Below, one piece after another: positions 7,632-15,228 of a DNA stretch of 30,145 nucleotides. The position numbers were made by a program, and so were the translations under genes. The notes beneath the pieces are model-generated. The model worked only from the letters and a program-made list of their open reading frames with translations, had not been told where the DNA came from and ran no database searches. This DNA comes from Fibrobacter sp. UBA4309 (GTDB lineage Bacteria > Fibrobacterota > Fibrobacteria > Fibrobacterales > Fibrobacteraceae): contig NZ_DGUN01000049.1 of the NCBI RefSeq assembly GCF_002395745.1, positions 1 to 30,145 of the forward strand, read 5' to 3'. How positions within the stretch are numbered: the stretch's first letter is position 1; each line of letters starts with the position of its first letter.

Positions 7632-9137
7632 ATGAATTTTGCCGTCAAGCTCATGACCACAGCCCTGCTATTCGCGTTTTCCGCCATTTTCGCAGCAAAG
7701 CCCCTAACTATATGGATTATGCCAAACGGGGCATCCCCGCAAGAAAAGCTGGAGCAACTGCTCGAGAAGTTCACAAAGAACACGGGAATTCCCACCCAGG
7801 TAGAGGTCCTGGACTGGGGCGAAGCCTGGAACCGCATTTCGACCATGCTCGAAACCGGGAACAACGCGCCCGATGTACTGCAACTGGGCACGACATGGGT
7901 CCCGTATTTTGCCGCACGTGGCGAACTCAAGCCCCTTAACGCATTCACCGACAAAATCGATTCCAGCCGGTTCATCCCCGTCTCGTGGTACACGTCGCAC
8001 ATCGATTCCGACACCACCGTCTATTCTGTCCCGTGGTTCATAGACATCCGTCCCGTGCTCGGCAACAAGCGCATCATGGCGAAATACGGCATATCGCCTG
8101 CGGACATCGAAAACTACAAGGGCTTCAAGGACGCAGTCCGCAAGGTGAACCAGGGCAAGGAATACCTTGAAGACGGAAGCAAGATTCACGGTTACGCGCT
8201 CCCCGGCAAAAGCGACTGGAACATCCCCCACAACTTCGCCCCCTGGGTATGGAGCCACGGAGGCTCGTTCGTAGAGAAAGACAAGGACGGCAAGTGGCGT
8301 TCAAACATCCTCTCACCACAAACTCTCGAGGGAATAGCCAAGTACGTTTCATTCGTCATCGACACCCTCGTTCCTACCGATGCCCTGCAAGCGAATTCCG
8401 CGCAAATCGCGCAGCAGTTCAACAACGGCGAGCTCGCGTTCATCGTGAGCACGGCAGAAGTCGTGATGCAGACCCGCATCCACAGTTCGCAGGGAGGGCT
8501 ATCGAATTCCCGCATCGGGGAAGACGGCGTAATCGCATTGCCTTTCCCGAAGGGAACTGCGGGCAGCGTGAGCTTCATCGGGGGGTCGAACCTCGCCATT
8601 CCAGCGAAAAGTACCCATAAGGACGCGGCAAAGCTCCTGCTTTTCTTGACCGAAGACAAGAGCCTCGACGAATACACAAAGCAAATCGGGTTCCTCCCCC
8701 CGTCCAAGGCCGTTCTTACGTCCTGGGCCGAAGACGAAGCGTACAAGGGCCTAGTATCGCAGTTGGAAACCGGCAAGACATACCCGGCACTCCCCGAATG
8801 GGGCGAAATCGAGCAGTCGCTTGTTTCCATGTTCAGCGCCGTATGGGACCACCTGGAACTCCCTGTACCCTATTCCGAAGAAAAGCTCTACCAGATATTC
8901 AAGAACTATTCTGACACCATCAACAACCAGCTCGGCTACACGCCGACAAACACGACGACCTTCGCTGAATTCCAGGACATCTGGAGAAAGGCGACCGGCA
9001 ACACGAAAGCCCCCAAGAAAGACGACAAGAAAGACGCATCTACCGAAGCCAAAGGCATAAATCCGACCCCGTACATATTCTTCTTTGTTTTAATCGTAAG
9101 TTTCCTTTTTTCGTACACCCGCAAAAGAAAAAGGTAA
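7632..9137 (+). CDS. Extracellular solute-binding protein (family 1 type) with C-terminal membrane anchor
   Basis: 501 residues. The signal peptide (cleavage near residue 21-22) has no lipobox cysteine. The body follows the sugar-binding family 1 (MalE-like) plan: LTIWIMPNGASPQEKLEQLLEKFTKNTGI, WNRISTMLETGNNAPDVLQLGTTW, a Tyr/Trp-rich cleft region (VYSVPWFIDIRPVLGNK), and SFIGGSNLAIPAKSTHKDAAKLLLFLTED. After a Lys/Asp-rich linker (KKDDKKDAS) it ends in a single hydrophobic helix, YIFFFVLIVSFLFSY, and RKRKR. This should anchor it in the inner membrane with a short cytoplasmic tail, unusual for this family. The ATG at 7632 follows GGAGAGG; an in-frame ATG at 7581 lacks the signal-peptide context. 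No ABC permease or ATPase gene is nearby. The next gene, a diguanylate cyclase, starts nine bases after the stop. A sensory rather than transport role is inferred. Confidence 0.88.
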   Translation: MNFAVKLMTTALLFAFSAIFAAKPLTIWIMPNGASPQEKLEQLLEKFTKNTGIPTQVEVLDWGEAWNRISTMLETGNNAPDVLQLGTTWVPYFAARGELKPLNAFTDKIDSSRFIPVSWYTSHIDSDTTVYSVPWFIDIRPVLGNKRIMAKYGISPADIENYKGFKDAVRKVNQGKEYLEDGSKIHGYALPGKSDWNIPHNFAPWVWSHGGSFVEKDKDGKWRSNILSPQTLEGIAKYVSFVIDTLVPTDALQANSAQIAQQFNNGELAFIVSTAEVVMQTRIHSSQGGLSNSRIGEDGVIALPFPKGTAGSVSFIGGSNLAIPAKSTHKDAAKLLLFLTEDKSLDEYTKQIGFLPPSKAVLTSWAEDEAYKGLVSQLETGKTYPALPEWGEIEQSLVSMFSAVWDHLELPVPYSEEKLYQIFKNYSDTINNQLGYTPTNTTTFAEFQDIWRKATGNTKAPKKDDKKDASTEAKGINPTPYIFFFVLIVSFLFSYTRKRKR

Positions 9138-9146
9138 ACTAGATTC

Positions 9147-10886
9147 ATGAGCAAAAAGAATGTCCTAAAGCTATCCAAGAGCATCATTGTAAAAAGCCTG
9201 CTGCTCCTTGTTTCTACAATGGCGATAGTCACCATTGGCGGCACATACTATTTTGCCAAGCGTCAAAGCCAGATGACACTCATGTCGGCCGACGAAACGA
9301 ACAACGTCCACCTACAGCAGATGTCTTCAGCGCTCCACAACGAACTGTTCCAGTTCGGGAATCAGCTCACGCTTCTAGCCAAGGCTTCTGAAATCAAGAG
9401 CATGGACCCGTCCACCTCGACCAGCTACCTCAAGAGTTACAACATCTCCCCGCTGTTCATATCGGGCGAAAGGGTCTCTCTTTACGACCGCAACGACAGT
9501 CTCATCTGCGACAACGCGATGATCGCATCCGTCCCAGCAAAATACCCCGTCGACTTTTCCAAGATAACACCGCACAGGCCGTTCATCTCGGGGTGGTACC
9601 GCGATTCGGACAACATGCGTCCCAAGCGGGCTTTTGCGACAGTCGTCGCCGACAACGCCAAGGGGAACGGCAGCCTGGTCGCCAGTTTTTCGGCGCAAAG
9701 GCTCTGGAAAGTCCTTTCCGAAAGCAAGGTCGGCAAAAACGGCTACTACATCGCCATAAACTCCGAAGGCGAAATCCTGTTTCACCCCGACCTAGAAACG
9801 TGGCTTACCGAGTCTCACAAGATTGCGGAAACCGGCATCACGGGACTCGATCCCAAAACCGACGAAATTGACGGAATCAAGTTCTATACGCTATCCGACA
9901 ACCAGGCCTACCTCGCCAACTACGTGTACGACGCTTCCTACGATATAGGGCTTTTGTCGCTACAGCCCAAGTCCGAAATCGACGAACAGGTGTCCTCGCT
10001 CCTGCTCGTGAGCCGGGTCATGCTTGTCACGGCACTTATTGCGATCCTGCTCATCTCGTTCTGGCTCTACCGCAAGCTGGTTCTCCCGATGGGGCGGTTT
10101 ATCCAGCACACCATCGTGATATCGGAAGGCGACATAGAAGCCCCGGACATTGACGTCGGCACAAGGCAAGACGAAATCGGCATCCTTGCCAAGCATTTCA
10201 ACATCATGCATCACACCATCAAGCGTCAAATCGCGGAGCTGAATGCGCACCGTGAAATGCTTGAACAGGAAGTACAGGAACGCACGAAGGAACTGGAGGA
10301 GGCCAACAAGAAGCTGGACCTGATTTCCAGGACCGACGAACTTACCGGGCTCCCCAACCGCCGCGACATGAACCAGACTATCGAGAAGGAGAAGGGCAGA
10401 AGTGCCAGAACCCGCAAGCCGTTCTGCTTCATCTTCTTCGATATCGACCATTTCAAGTTCGTGAACGACACCTACGGACATGCCGCCGGCGACGACATCC
10501 TAAAGGCCGTATCCAATACGGTACGCGGGCTTCTCCGCAAATACGATGTCCTCGCCCGCTACGGCGGCGAAGAATTCCTGACATTGCTCCCGGAAACGGA
10601 TATTGAGGGGGCGAAAATCGTGGCGGAACGTTTCCGCAGAAAAATCGAAAAGATGAGCGTGATGCACGGGACCTACAAAATCAAGGTGACCATAACCCTG
10701 GGCGTATCCCAGTTCGACAGCGAACTCGGCATCGACAGGAGCATCCAGCTTGCAGACAAGGCGCTGTACGAAGGAAAGAACTCGGGACGCAACCGCGTCA
10801 TCGTCTACGACCCGAACAGCACTACCGAAGAAGATTACAACCGGGCTGCCATGGACAAGGCCGGTCCGGGCATGAAAAAGAAATAA
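9147..10886 (+). CDS. Transmembrane diguanylate cyclase (Cache-like sensor, HAMP, coiled coil, GGDEF)
   Basis: 579 residues. It synthesises c-di-GMP from two GTP at the inner membrane. Order: transmembrane helix 1 (~15-35), a ~245-residue periplasmic region with double-Cache-like features (ISGWYRDSDNMRP, GKNGYYIAINSEGEILFHPD), helix 2 (~284-310), HAMP (~305-360, PMGRFIQHTIVISEGDIEAPDI... DEIGILAKHFN), a coiled coil (~360-393), and GGDEF (~394-555). The GGDEF domain has DELTGLPNRR (397-405), FFDIDHFKFVNDTYGH, the active-site loop GGEEF (473-477), and an RxxD inhibitory site (RKYD, 464-467) five residues before it, so both catalysis and product feedback look intact. The ATG lies nine bases after the solute-binding gene; its AAAAAGG is inside that gene's end, indicating coupled translation. 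A terminator follows at 10904. Confidence 0.95.
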   Translation: MSKKNVLKLSKSIIVKSLLLLVSTMAIVTIGGTYYFAKRQSQMTLMSADETNNVHLQQMSSALHNELFQFGNQLTLLAKASEIKSMDPSTSTSYLKSYNISPLFISGERVSLYDRNDSLICDNAMIASVPAKYPVDFSKITPHRPFISGWYRDSDNMRPKRAFATVVADNAKGNGSLVASFSAQRLWKVLSESKVGKNGYYIAINSEGEILFHPDLETWLTESHKIAETGITGLDPKTDEIDGIKFYTLSDNQAYLANYVYDASYDIGLLSLQPKSEIDEQVSSLLLVSRVMLVTALIAILLISFWLYRKLVLPMGRFIQHTIVISEGDIEAPDIDVGTRQDEIGILAKHFNIMHHTIKRQIAELNAHREMLEQEVQERTKELEEANKKLDLISRTDELTGLPNRRDMNQTIEKEKGRSARTRKPFCFIFFDIDHFKFVNDTYGHAAGDDILKAVSNTVRGLLRKYDVLARYGGEEFLTLLPETDIEGAKIVAERFRRKIEKMSVMHGTYKIKVTITLGVSQFDSELGIDRSIQLADKALYEGKNSGRNRVIVYDPNSTTEEDYNRAAMDKAGPGMKKK

Positions 10887-10903
10887 TTTTTCCGAAAGCC
10901 TGT

Positions 10904-10943
10904 AAAAAAAGCCCGCCGGTTGCGAAAACCTGCGGACTTTTTT
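10904..10943. terminator. Bidirectional terminator between the diguanylate cyclase gene and tRNA-Pro
   Basis: GCCCGCCGGTT-GCGAA-AACCTGCGGAC (10911-10937) forms a stem with one mismatch and a G-U pair, flanked by seven A on the left and six T on the right. It can stop transcription of the diguanylate cyclase operon from the left and of tRNA-Pro from the right. Confidence 0.88.
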
Positions 10944-10944
10944 A

Positions 10945-11018
10945 TCGGGATGACTGAATTCGAATCAGCGACCTCTTGAACCCCATTCAAGCGCTCTACC
11001 AGGCTGAGCTACATCCCG
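10945..11018 (-). tRNA. tRNA-Pro, anticodon GGG
   Basis: Read on the minus strand, acceptor CGGGATG/CATCCCG with A73, D arm GCTC/GAGC, anticodon stem CTTGA/TCAAG with loop ATGGGGT (anticodon GGG, reading CCC and CCU), and TTCGAAT in the T loop. The first base pair C1-G72 is typical of bacterial proline tRNAs. CCA is not encoded. 74 nucleotides. Confidence 0.96.
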
Positions 11019-11039
11019 AGGACTCTTACAAGAGTGAAC

Positions 11040-11071
11040 CAAAGTTAGTTAAAGTCGGGTCTTTTTTCAAG
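11040..11071 (-). promoter_or_regulatory. Promoter of tRNA-Pro
   Basis: On the minus strand TTG (11070-11068, in CTTG), 20 bases, then TAACTTTG (11047-11040), a full match to TTG-N20-TAnnTTTG. The tRNA starts 21 bases further on. Confidence 0.78.
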
Positions 11072-11115
11072 GTAAAATACCGAAAAAAAGCCGAAATCAA
11101 TCCATTTTTGCGGAA

Positions 11116-11844
11116 TTATTCATTCCAATAACCGACGACCAGCACCTCGGGTGTTGCCTTCGGGAATTTCTTGCTCTTGAACGAAACGACCTTGCGAATG
11201 CTCTTTTGCTTGAGTTCCCAACCTTCGCGCTTGAGCCCCTTCGTCGAGAGCGTCACCTTGATGCCGGGCACCTTGCCGCCTTCCTTGATCTCGTCGAGCT
11301 TGTCGATATTGAGCATCACGTTTTTCTTCTTGATGGAGAACTCCTTGGACGAAGCGGCATCGAGCGTGATGTCCGGACGGGCCTTCTTGTCGGTTTCCCA
11401 CACGTAGAACGTCCATTCGCGCTTTTCGCCCTTGCTGTAGTAGCCGGCATCGAACATCTTTTCGCCAAAGAAGACTGGCGTCTTCACGAAGCCTTCAAGG
11501 CTTGCCGTATAGGGTTTGCCATCGGTACCGACCATCACGACCAGCGCATTGATGGGGCCTTCCATGCCGGAAAAGTCCATGTCGAATTCGATGTTGATGG
11601 CTCCACCGGGAGCGATTTTCGTCGGATACTTGAAGTTGGACATGCCGACGCCCTGTCCCATGACGTTCTCGAGCGTGATTTCCTTCTGGGAAACGTTTGC
11701 GCCCTTCAGCGAAATATGCTTGACGTCGCCCTGGTTGACCTCACCTATCGGATAGGTCTCGGGGACAAAGAGAATGGCATCGACGGCAAAAACCTGGGAA
11801 GAAACGGCCAAGGCCGCAGCAAAAGCAATATTCTTAAAATCCAT
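11116..11844 (-). CDS. Exported protein with DUF1573-like domain
   Basis: 242 residues. Signal peptide MDFKNIAFAAALAVSSQVFA, then a domain that resembles DUF1573 / Hydin-type immunoglobulin-like folds: YPIGEVNQGDVKHISLKGANVSQKEITLENV, then KIAPGGAINIEFDMDFSGMEGPINALVVMVGTDGKPYTASLEGFV. The usual DUF1573 'SCGCT' cysteines are absent. The C-terminal ~115 residues form a second, charged beta-rich region I do not recognise. It is expected in the periplasm or on the surface. The ATG at 11844 has no good Shine-Dalgarno sequence; TATATTGG, one base off the -7 consensus, ends five bases upstream. It is the last of three minus-strand genes, 18 bases after the small membrane protein gene. Function unknown. 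Confidence 0.8.
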   Translation of the reverse strand: MDFKNIAFAAALAVSSQVFAVDAILFVPETYPIGEVNQGDVKHISLKGANVSQKEITLENVMGQGVGMSNFKYPTKIAPGGAINIEFDMDFSGMEGPINALVVMVGTDGKPYTASLEGFVKTPVFFGEKMFDAGYYSKGEKREWTFYVWETDKKARPDITLDAASSKEFSIKKKNVMLNIDKLDEIKEGGKVPGIKVTLSTKGLKREGWELKQKSIRKVVSFKSKKFPKATPEVLVVGYWNE

Positions 11845-11862
11845 GCTTCCAATATAGTAATT

Positions 11863-12057
11863 TCAGCGGAGGATTTCCATCTCGACAAGGAATCGGTAAA
11901 AGCAAAGCGCCGACACGCCCAAGATGAACACAAGCACGATTACGAACTGCACCGGATGCTCGCGAAAACTGTAATCCGCCTTGCCGTAAGAGAACTGCCC
12001 GCGGACAATCGCACTTATGAAAAGCGCCAAAAAGATTAATGCTAGCAGAAGGGACAT
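11863..12057 (-). CDS. Small two-helix membrane protein
   Basis: 64 residues with two hydrophobic segments (residues ~2-18 and ~37-55) joined by a polar loop (RGQFSYGKADYSFREHP). It lies between two plausible genes of the same strand, 11 bases after the stop of the DUF4832-like lipoprotein gene and 18 bases before the next start, which fits an operon. There is no clear Shine-Dalgarno sequence, so expression may depend on coupling. I do not recognise the family. It is considered real because of its spacing and clean membrane-protein composition, but it is short. Confidence 0.6.
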   Translation of the reverse strand: MSLLLALIFLALFISAIVRGQFSYGKADYSFREHPVQFVIVLVFILGVSALCFYRFLVEMEILR

Positions 12058-12068
12058 GAAATTTCGCG

Positions 12069-13760
12069 TTAACGGGATTTCAATAGTAGCTTATTATTTT
12101 CTTGGAGGCCGTCGTTGTCGAAGCGGACGGTGGGATTCTTGCCGCTCTTGTAGGCTTCTTCGCTCTCGAAAAGGGAGAGCGCCACGGAAACGCCAGGCTG
12201 GGTTGCAAGATTTGCCTCGCCCACCGGAACATCGCCGCTAAACGAGAATTCCTGCGAAGAGCCGTCCTTGAACGTACCCTTGGGAATGCGGACGGTTTTG
12301 CCCAACTGCGCAATGGCCGTACCTGTGCTATCCACAAATTCAGCAACCAAATACACATCGAAGAAACAGGGCGCCACGCCGGTGTTCTTGACGGTGATAT
12401 TCAAAGTGTTCGTCGCAACATTGCCTGTAGCGGTGTCGGCGGCCGTAACCGTCTGCAGTTCCGCCTGCGTCACGGTAAAGTTGTACCCGATAACTTTGCT
12501 CATGGAATCGGCCAGCGCCTTGTTGTCCTTGTAGAAATAGTAACCGCAGTCGTTGTCCTGGTCCAACACGTAGTAGGTCAGGTGCGCCGTGGTAATCGCA
12601 TCCACCCAGCGTTCCGCAGTCCACTTCTGGGTGCCTCCGGGAATCAGGTCGTCATTGGCCAGCATCGTCCTGTAACCGGCGATATTCTCGGCGATAGTCG
12701 GGAGGTTCGCGTTGTATGCCCGCAGCAAGGTATCGGGCCTGCCGGGAATGCCGATGAACCCGTCGTCGCGCTTGGTAATGCCGAGGTCGAGCGCATGCGT
12801 ATAGACATCGCCAAAACCGTTGGAAGGCAGCACCAGCTGGGTCTTCTTGAACACGGACGCATAATAGTCCAGCATATCCTTCAGCACCGAGTCGGCGGGC
12901 ATCACGCTCCCCAACATGTGCGAGGTGTGCCATTCGCCCCATTCGCCAAAAGTGCGGACATCGATGTATTCGATACGCGGGTCGCCGTCGTATTTTTCGG
13001 CCAGGGCCTTCGCAAACTCCTTCGCCGCCCAGATATAGATGGAATCGTCCCAGACGGGAGCGTACGCATGGAAATCCGTCCCCCGCAAGTCAATCTGGAT
13101 TTTCTTCGCACCCATCTCATAGACAAAGGGCGGAGTCCAGTCGTATTCTTCTTGGGGCGGGAAGTCGCTCTTGATAAACGATGGCGTGTACGGCAGCACG
13201 CGCAAGGCGTAAGTCATGTTGTGCTCGGCAAGTGCGTTCAGCAGTTTTTCCAGTTCCGTCCAGTCGTAAACGCCCTTTGCGGGGTTCAGCTTGTTCCATT
13301 GCTGGTAACCGGAACCGTACGAAACCAGGTCCCACGCCCTGTTGTTCAAGGAACCGTAAGGGCCGTATTCGAATTCCGGAACAAACGTCCACGCGCCACC
13401 GGTCGGCACCGTGAATCCCTTGTGCGGGTTGGAAAGCGGCCCATCGAAAGGCCTGAGCGTGTAGGTGATCTTGGTGGTGTCTGCTTTGATTGCGACGGAA
13501 GAGTCTGCGCTACTGGATCCTATCGCTCCGCTCCAGGATGACGATGTGAGTAAAGAGCTACTAGACGCAACTTCTGCCGAAGAACTCGGCGTCACTGCAG
13601 ACGAAACCGACGCGGTATCCGAAGAACTTGATTCCTCGACCGCACTGCTTTCGCCGCCCTCCGGGCCAGCACTGCTACCATCATCGCCACAAGCGACAAG
13701 CAGCACCGCTGCGGTCATCAGAACAATCTTCCCAAGAGATTTGCTAAAGGGGTCCGTCAT
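12069..13760 (-). CDS. Lipoprotein with glycosidase-like TIM barrel, DUF4832-like
   Basis: 563 residues. Lipoprotein signal with lipobox LVAC (Cys24), then a Ser-rich linker to about residue 92. The body begins with LSNPHKGFTVPTGG, resembling the 'NPxRGF' start of the DUF4874/DUF4832 proteins, whose fold is a clan-A-like glycoside hydrolase barrel. Barrel-type segments follow: WNKLNPAKGVYDWTELEKLLNALAEHNMTYALRVLP (strand-helix, as in GH42/GH5), RIEYIDVRTFGEWGEWHTSH with candidate acidic residues, and LVLPSNGFGDVY. The C-terminal ~125 residues form a beta-sandwich (NTLNITVKNTGVAPCFFDVYLVAEFVD). It is likely surface-exposed and acting on, or binding, a glycan. Substrate and activity are unproven. 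The ATG at 13760 lacks a Shine-Dalgarno sequence; 42 bases separate it from divergent miaB. Confidence 0.75.
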   Translation of the reverse strand: MTDPFSKSLGKIVLMTAAVLLVACGDDGSSAGPEGGESSAVEESSSSDTASVSSAVTPSSSAEVASSSSLLTSSSWSGAIGSSSADSSVAIKADTTKITYTLRPFDGPLSNPHKGFTVPTGGAWTFVPEFEYGPYGSLNNRAWDLVSYGSGYQQWNKLNPAKGVYDWTELEKLLNALAEHNMTYALRVLPYTPSFIKSDFPPQEEYDWTPPFVYEMGAKKIQIDLRGTDFHAYAPVWDDSIYIWAAKEFAKALAEKYDGDPRIEYIDVRTFGEWGEWHTSHMLGSVMPADSVLKDMLDYYASVFKKTQLVLPSNGFGDVYTHALDLGITKRDDGFIGIPGRPDTLLRAYNANLPTIAENIAGYRTMLANDDLIPGGTQKWTAERWVDAITTAHLTYYVLDQDNDCGYYFYKDNKALADSMSKVIGYNFTVTQAELQTVTAADTATGNVATNTLNITVKNTGVAPCFFDVYLVAEFVDSTGTAIAQLGKTVRIPKGTFKDGSSQEFSFSGDVPVGEANLATQPGVSVALSLFESEEAYKSGKNPTVRFDNDGLQENNKLLLKSR

Positions 13761-13802
13761 ATTTTAAGTATAACAAAAAAATTATTTGCTAAATTTACAT
13801 AC

Positions 13803-15125
13803 ATGAAAAAATACCACTTGGCCACATACGGCTGCCAGATGAACGAGTACGACTCGGCGATGATTGCCCAGGAGCTCGACATGAGCGGTTGCGTCGAGAC
13901 GAGCAACCAGGAAGATGCCGACTTCATCATCGTGAACACCTGCAGCGTACGCGAAAAAGCCGAGGAAACCGCCATCGCGAACATCAGCAAGCTCAAGTAC
14001 CTGAACAAGAAGAACCCCGACGTGAAGGTGGTCGTTTGCGGCTGCATGGCAAAGAATCGCGGGCCGGAACTTTTGAAGCGCCTGCCCAACGTGAGTTACA
14101 TCGTGGGCCCGGACCAGTACAAGAAAATTCCGGAACTGCTGCTGGGCGACGCCAAAAGCCCGTTGCACCTGACGCACCACAAGATGTTCATCGACGGGGA
14201 TCTGAGCGAGAACTACCTGGGCGAATACGCAAAGCTCCAGAACGACTTCACCACCTTTGTCGCCATCCAGCGCGGTTGCAACAAGCGCTGCAGTTACTGT
14301 ATTGTGCCGTACCTGCGCGGGCCGGAAAAGTACCGCGACATGGAAGACGTTCTTGCCGAAGTGCGCAAGGCGGCCGACAAGGGCATTACCGAGGTGACGC
14401 TCCTTGGCCAGACGGTGAACGCCTACAAGACGGAAGGCGGGAACTTTGCGGACCTGCTTACGAAGGTTTCTGAAATCGGTGGCATCCGCCGCATCCGCTT
14501 TACAAGCCCGCACCCGAGGCATTACACGAACGAGCTCATCGACGTGCTGCTGAATAACCCGAAGGTCTGTCACTACGCGCACATCCCTATCCAGAGCGGC
14601 TCCGACGCTATGCTCAAGAAGATGCGCCGCCAGCACAACATGGAGCAGTACCTCTCGATTATCGAACAGCTGCGGAGCCACGACCCGTTCTACGGGATTT
14701 CGACGGACGTGATTTGTGGTTTCGTGGGCGAAACGGAAGAAGATTTCGAGCAGACGCTCAAGGCTTTTGAAACGTGCCAGTTCGACTCCGCCTTCATGTT
14801 CATCTACAGCCCGCGCAAGGGAACGGAATCGTACAAGGAAGCGGAGACTCTCACCGAGGCCGAAAAGAACGAGCGCCACACGCGCCTGGTGGAACTGCAG
14901 AACGCCATCACCCTCAAGCGCAACCAGATGATGCTGGGCCGCACCGAGGAACTCCTGGTAGAAAAGAACTCCGTGCGCGACGAGACGGAACTGCGCGGCC
15001 GCACCGACAACTTCAAGAAGGTGGTGTTCAAACCGGAAGTTGGCCGCATCGTGAAGCCTGGCGACTACGTGAAGGTGAAACTCGACGACATTCGCGGATG
15101 GACAATCCGCGGGACGCTGGTGTGA
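13803..15125 (+). CDS. miaB: tRNA-2-methylthio-N6-dimethylallyladenosine synthase
   Basis: 440 residues, the normal length. MiaB is a radical-SAM enzyme that adds a methylthio group to i6A at position 37 of tRNAs reading UNN codons. The N-terminal domain carries the three auxiliary-cluster cysteines: C11 (YGCQMN), C47 (NTCSVR) and C81 (GCMAKN). The radical-SAM motif is C159-x3-C163-x2-C166 (RGCNKRCSYCIVPYLRG). The C-terminal ~65 residues are a TRAM domain (GRTDNFKKVVF... GDYVKVKL). YGCQMNEYDS and SVREKAEE favour MiaB over MtaB or RimO. There is no Shine-Dalgarno sequence; TAAATTTA (13790-13797), one base off the -7 consensus, ends five bases before the ATG. The tRNA-Leu(CAA) at 16180 has A36-A37-A38, a likely substrate. 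Confidence 0.96.
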   Translation: MKKYHLATYGCQMNEYDSAMIAQELDMSGCVETSNQEDADFIIVNTCSVREKAEETAIANISKLKYLNKKNPDVKVVVCGCMAKNRGPELLKRLPNVSYIVGPDQYKKIPELLLGDAKSPLHLTHHKMFIDGDLSENYLGEYAKLQNDFTTFVAIQRGCNKRCSYCIVPYLRGPEKYRDMEDVLAEVRKAADKGITEVTLLGQTVNAYKTEGGNFADLLTKVSEIGGIRRIRFTSPHPRHYTNELIDVLLNNPKVCHYAHIPIQSGSDAMLKKMRRQHNMEQYLSIIEQLRSHDPFYGISTDVICGFVGETEEDFEQTLKAFETCQFDSAFMFIYSPRKGTESYKEAETLTEAEKNERHTRLVELQNAITLKRNQMMLGRTEELLVEKNSVRDETELRGRTDNFKKVVFKPEVGRIVKPGDYVKVKLDDIRGWTIRGTLV

Positions 15126-15212
15126 AGTGTGGGGTGTGAGGTGTGGGGTCGCGCCTTCGGCGCTTTGAGGTATGAGGTGTAAGATGTGGGGTGTGAGATG
15201 TGGAATGTGGAA
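15126..15212. repeat. GT-rich degenerate intergenic repeat with hairpin
   Basis: This is almost entirely G, T and A on the plus strand. TGTGGGGTGTGAG occurs exactly at 15128-15140 and 15185-15197, with shorter variants (GAGGTATGAGGTG, GATGTGGAATGTGG) around. In the middle sits a perfect hairpin GCGCC-TTC-GGCGC (15151-15163). It starts right after the miaB stop codon. A poor T tract (TTTGA) makes terminator function doubtful. In-frame ATGs inside it would add spurious residues to the next protein. Confidence 0.7.
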
Positions 15213-15228
15213 TGAAAGGTTTAAGGTA

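Noticed and set aside
7632..9137. Solute-binding protein as part of an ABC importer operon
   Set aside because: No permease or ATPase gene in the window; the adjacent co-transcribed gene is a diguanylate cyclase. A distant importer cannot be excluded.
12102..13541. 479-codon open frame on the plus strand antisense to the DUF4832-like gene
   Set aside because: The minus-strand gene has a lipoprotein signal and domain structure; the antisense frame has neither.
15172..15228. N-terminal extension of the SPOR protein from an ATG at 15172
   Set aside because: The extra 19 residues are encoded by the GT-rich repeat and would precede, and spoil, the signal peptide.
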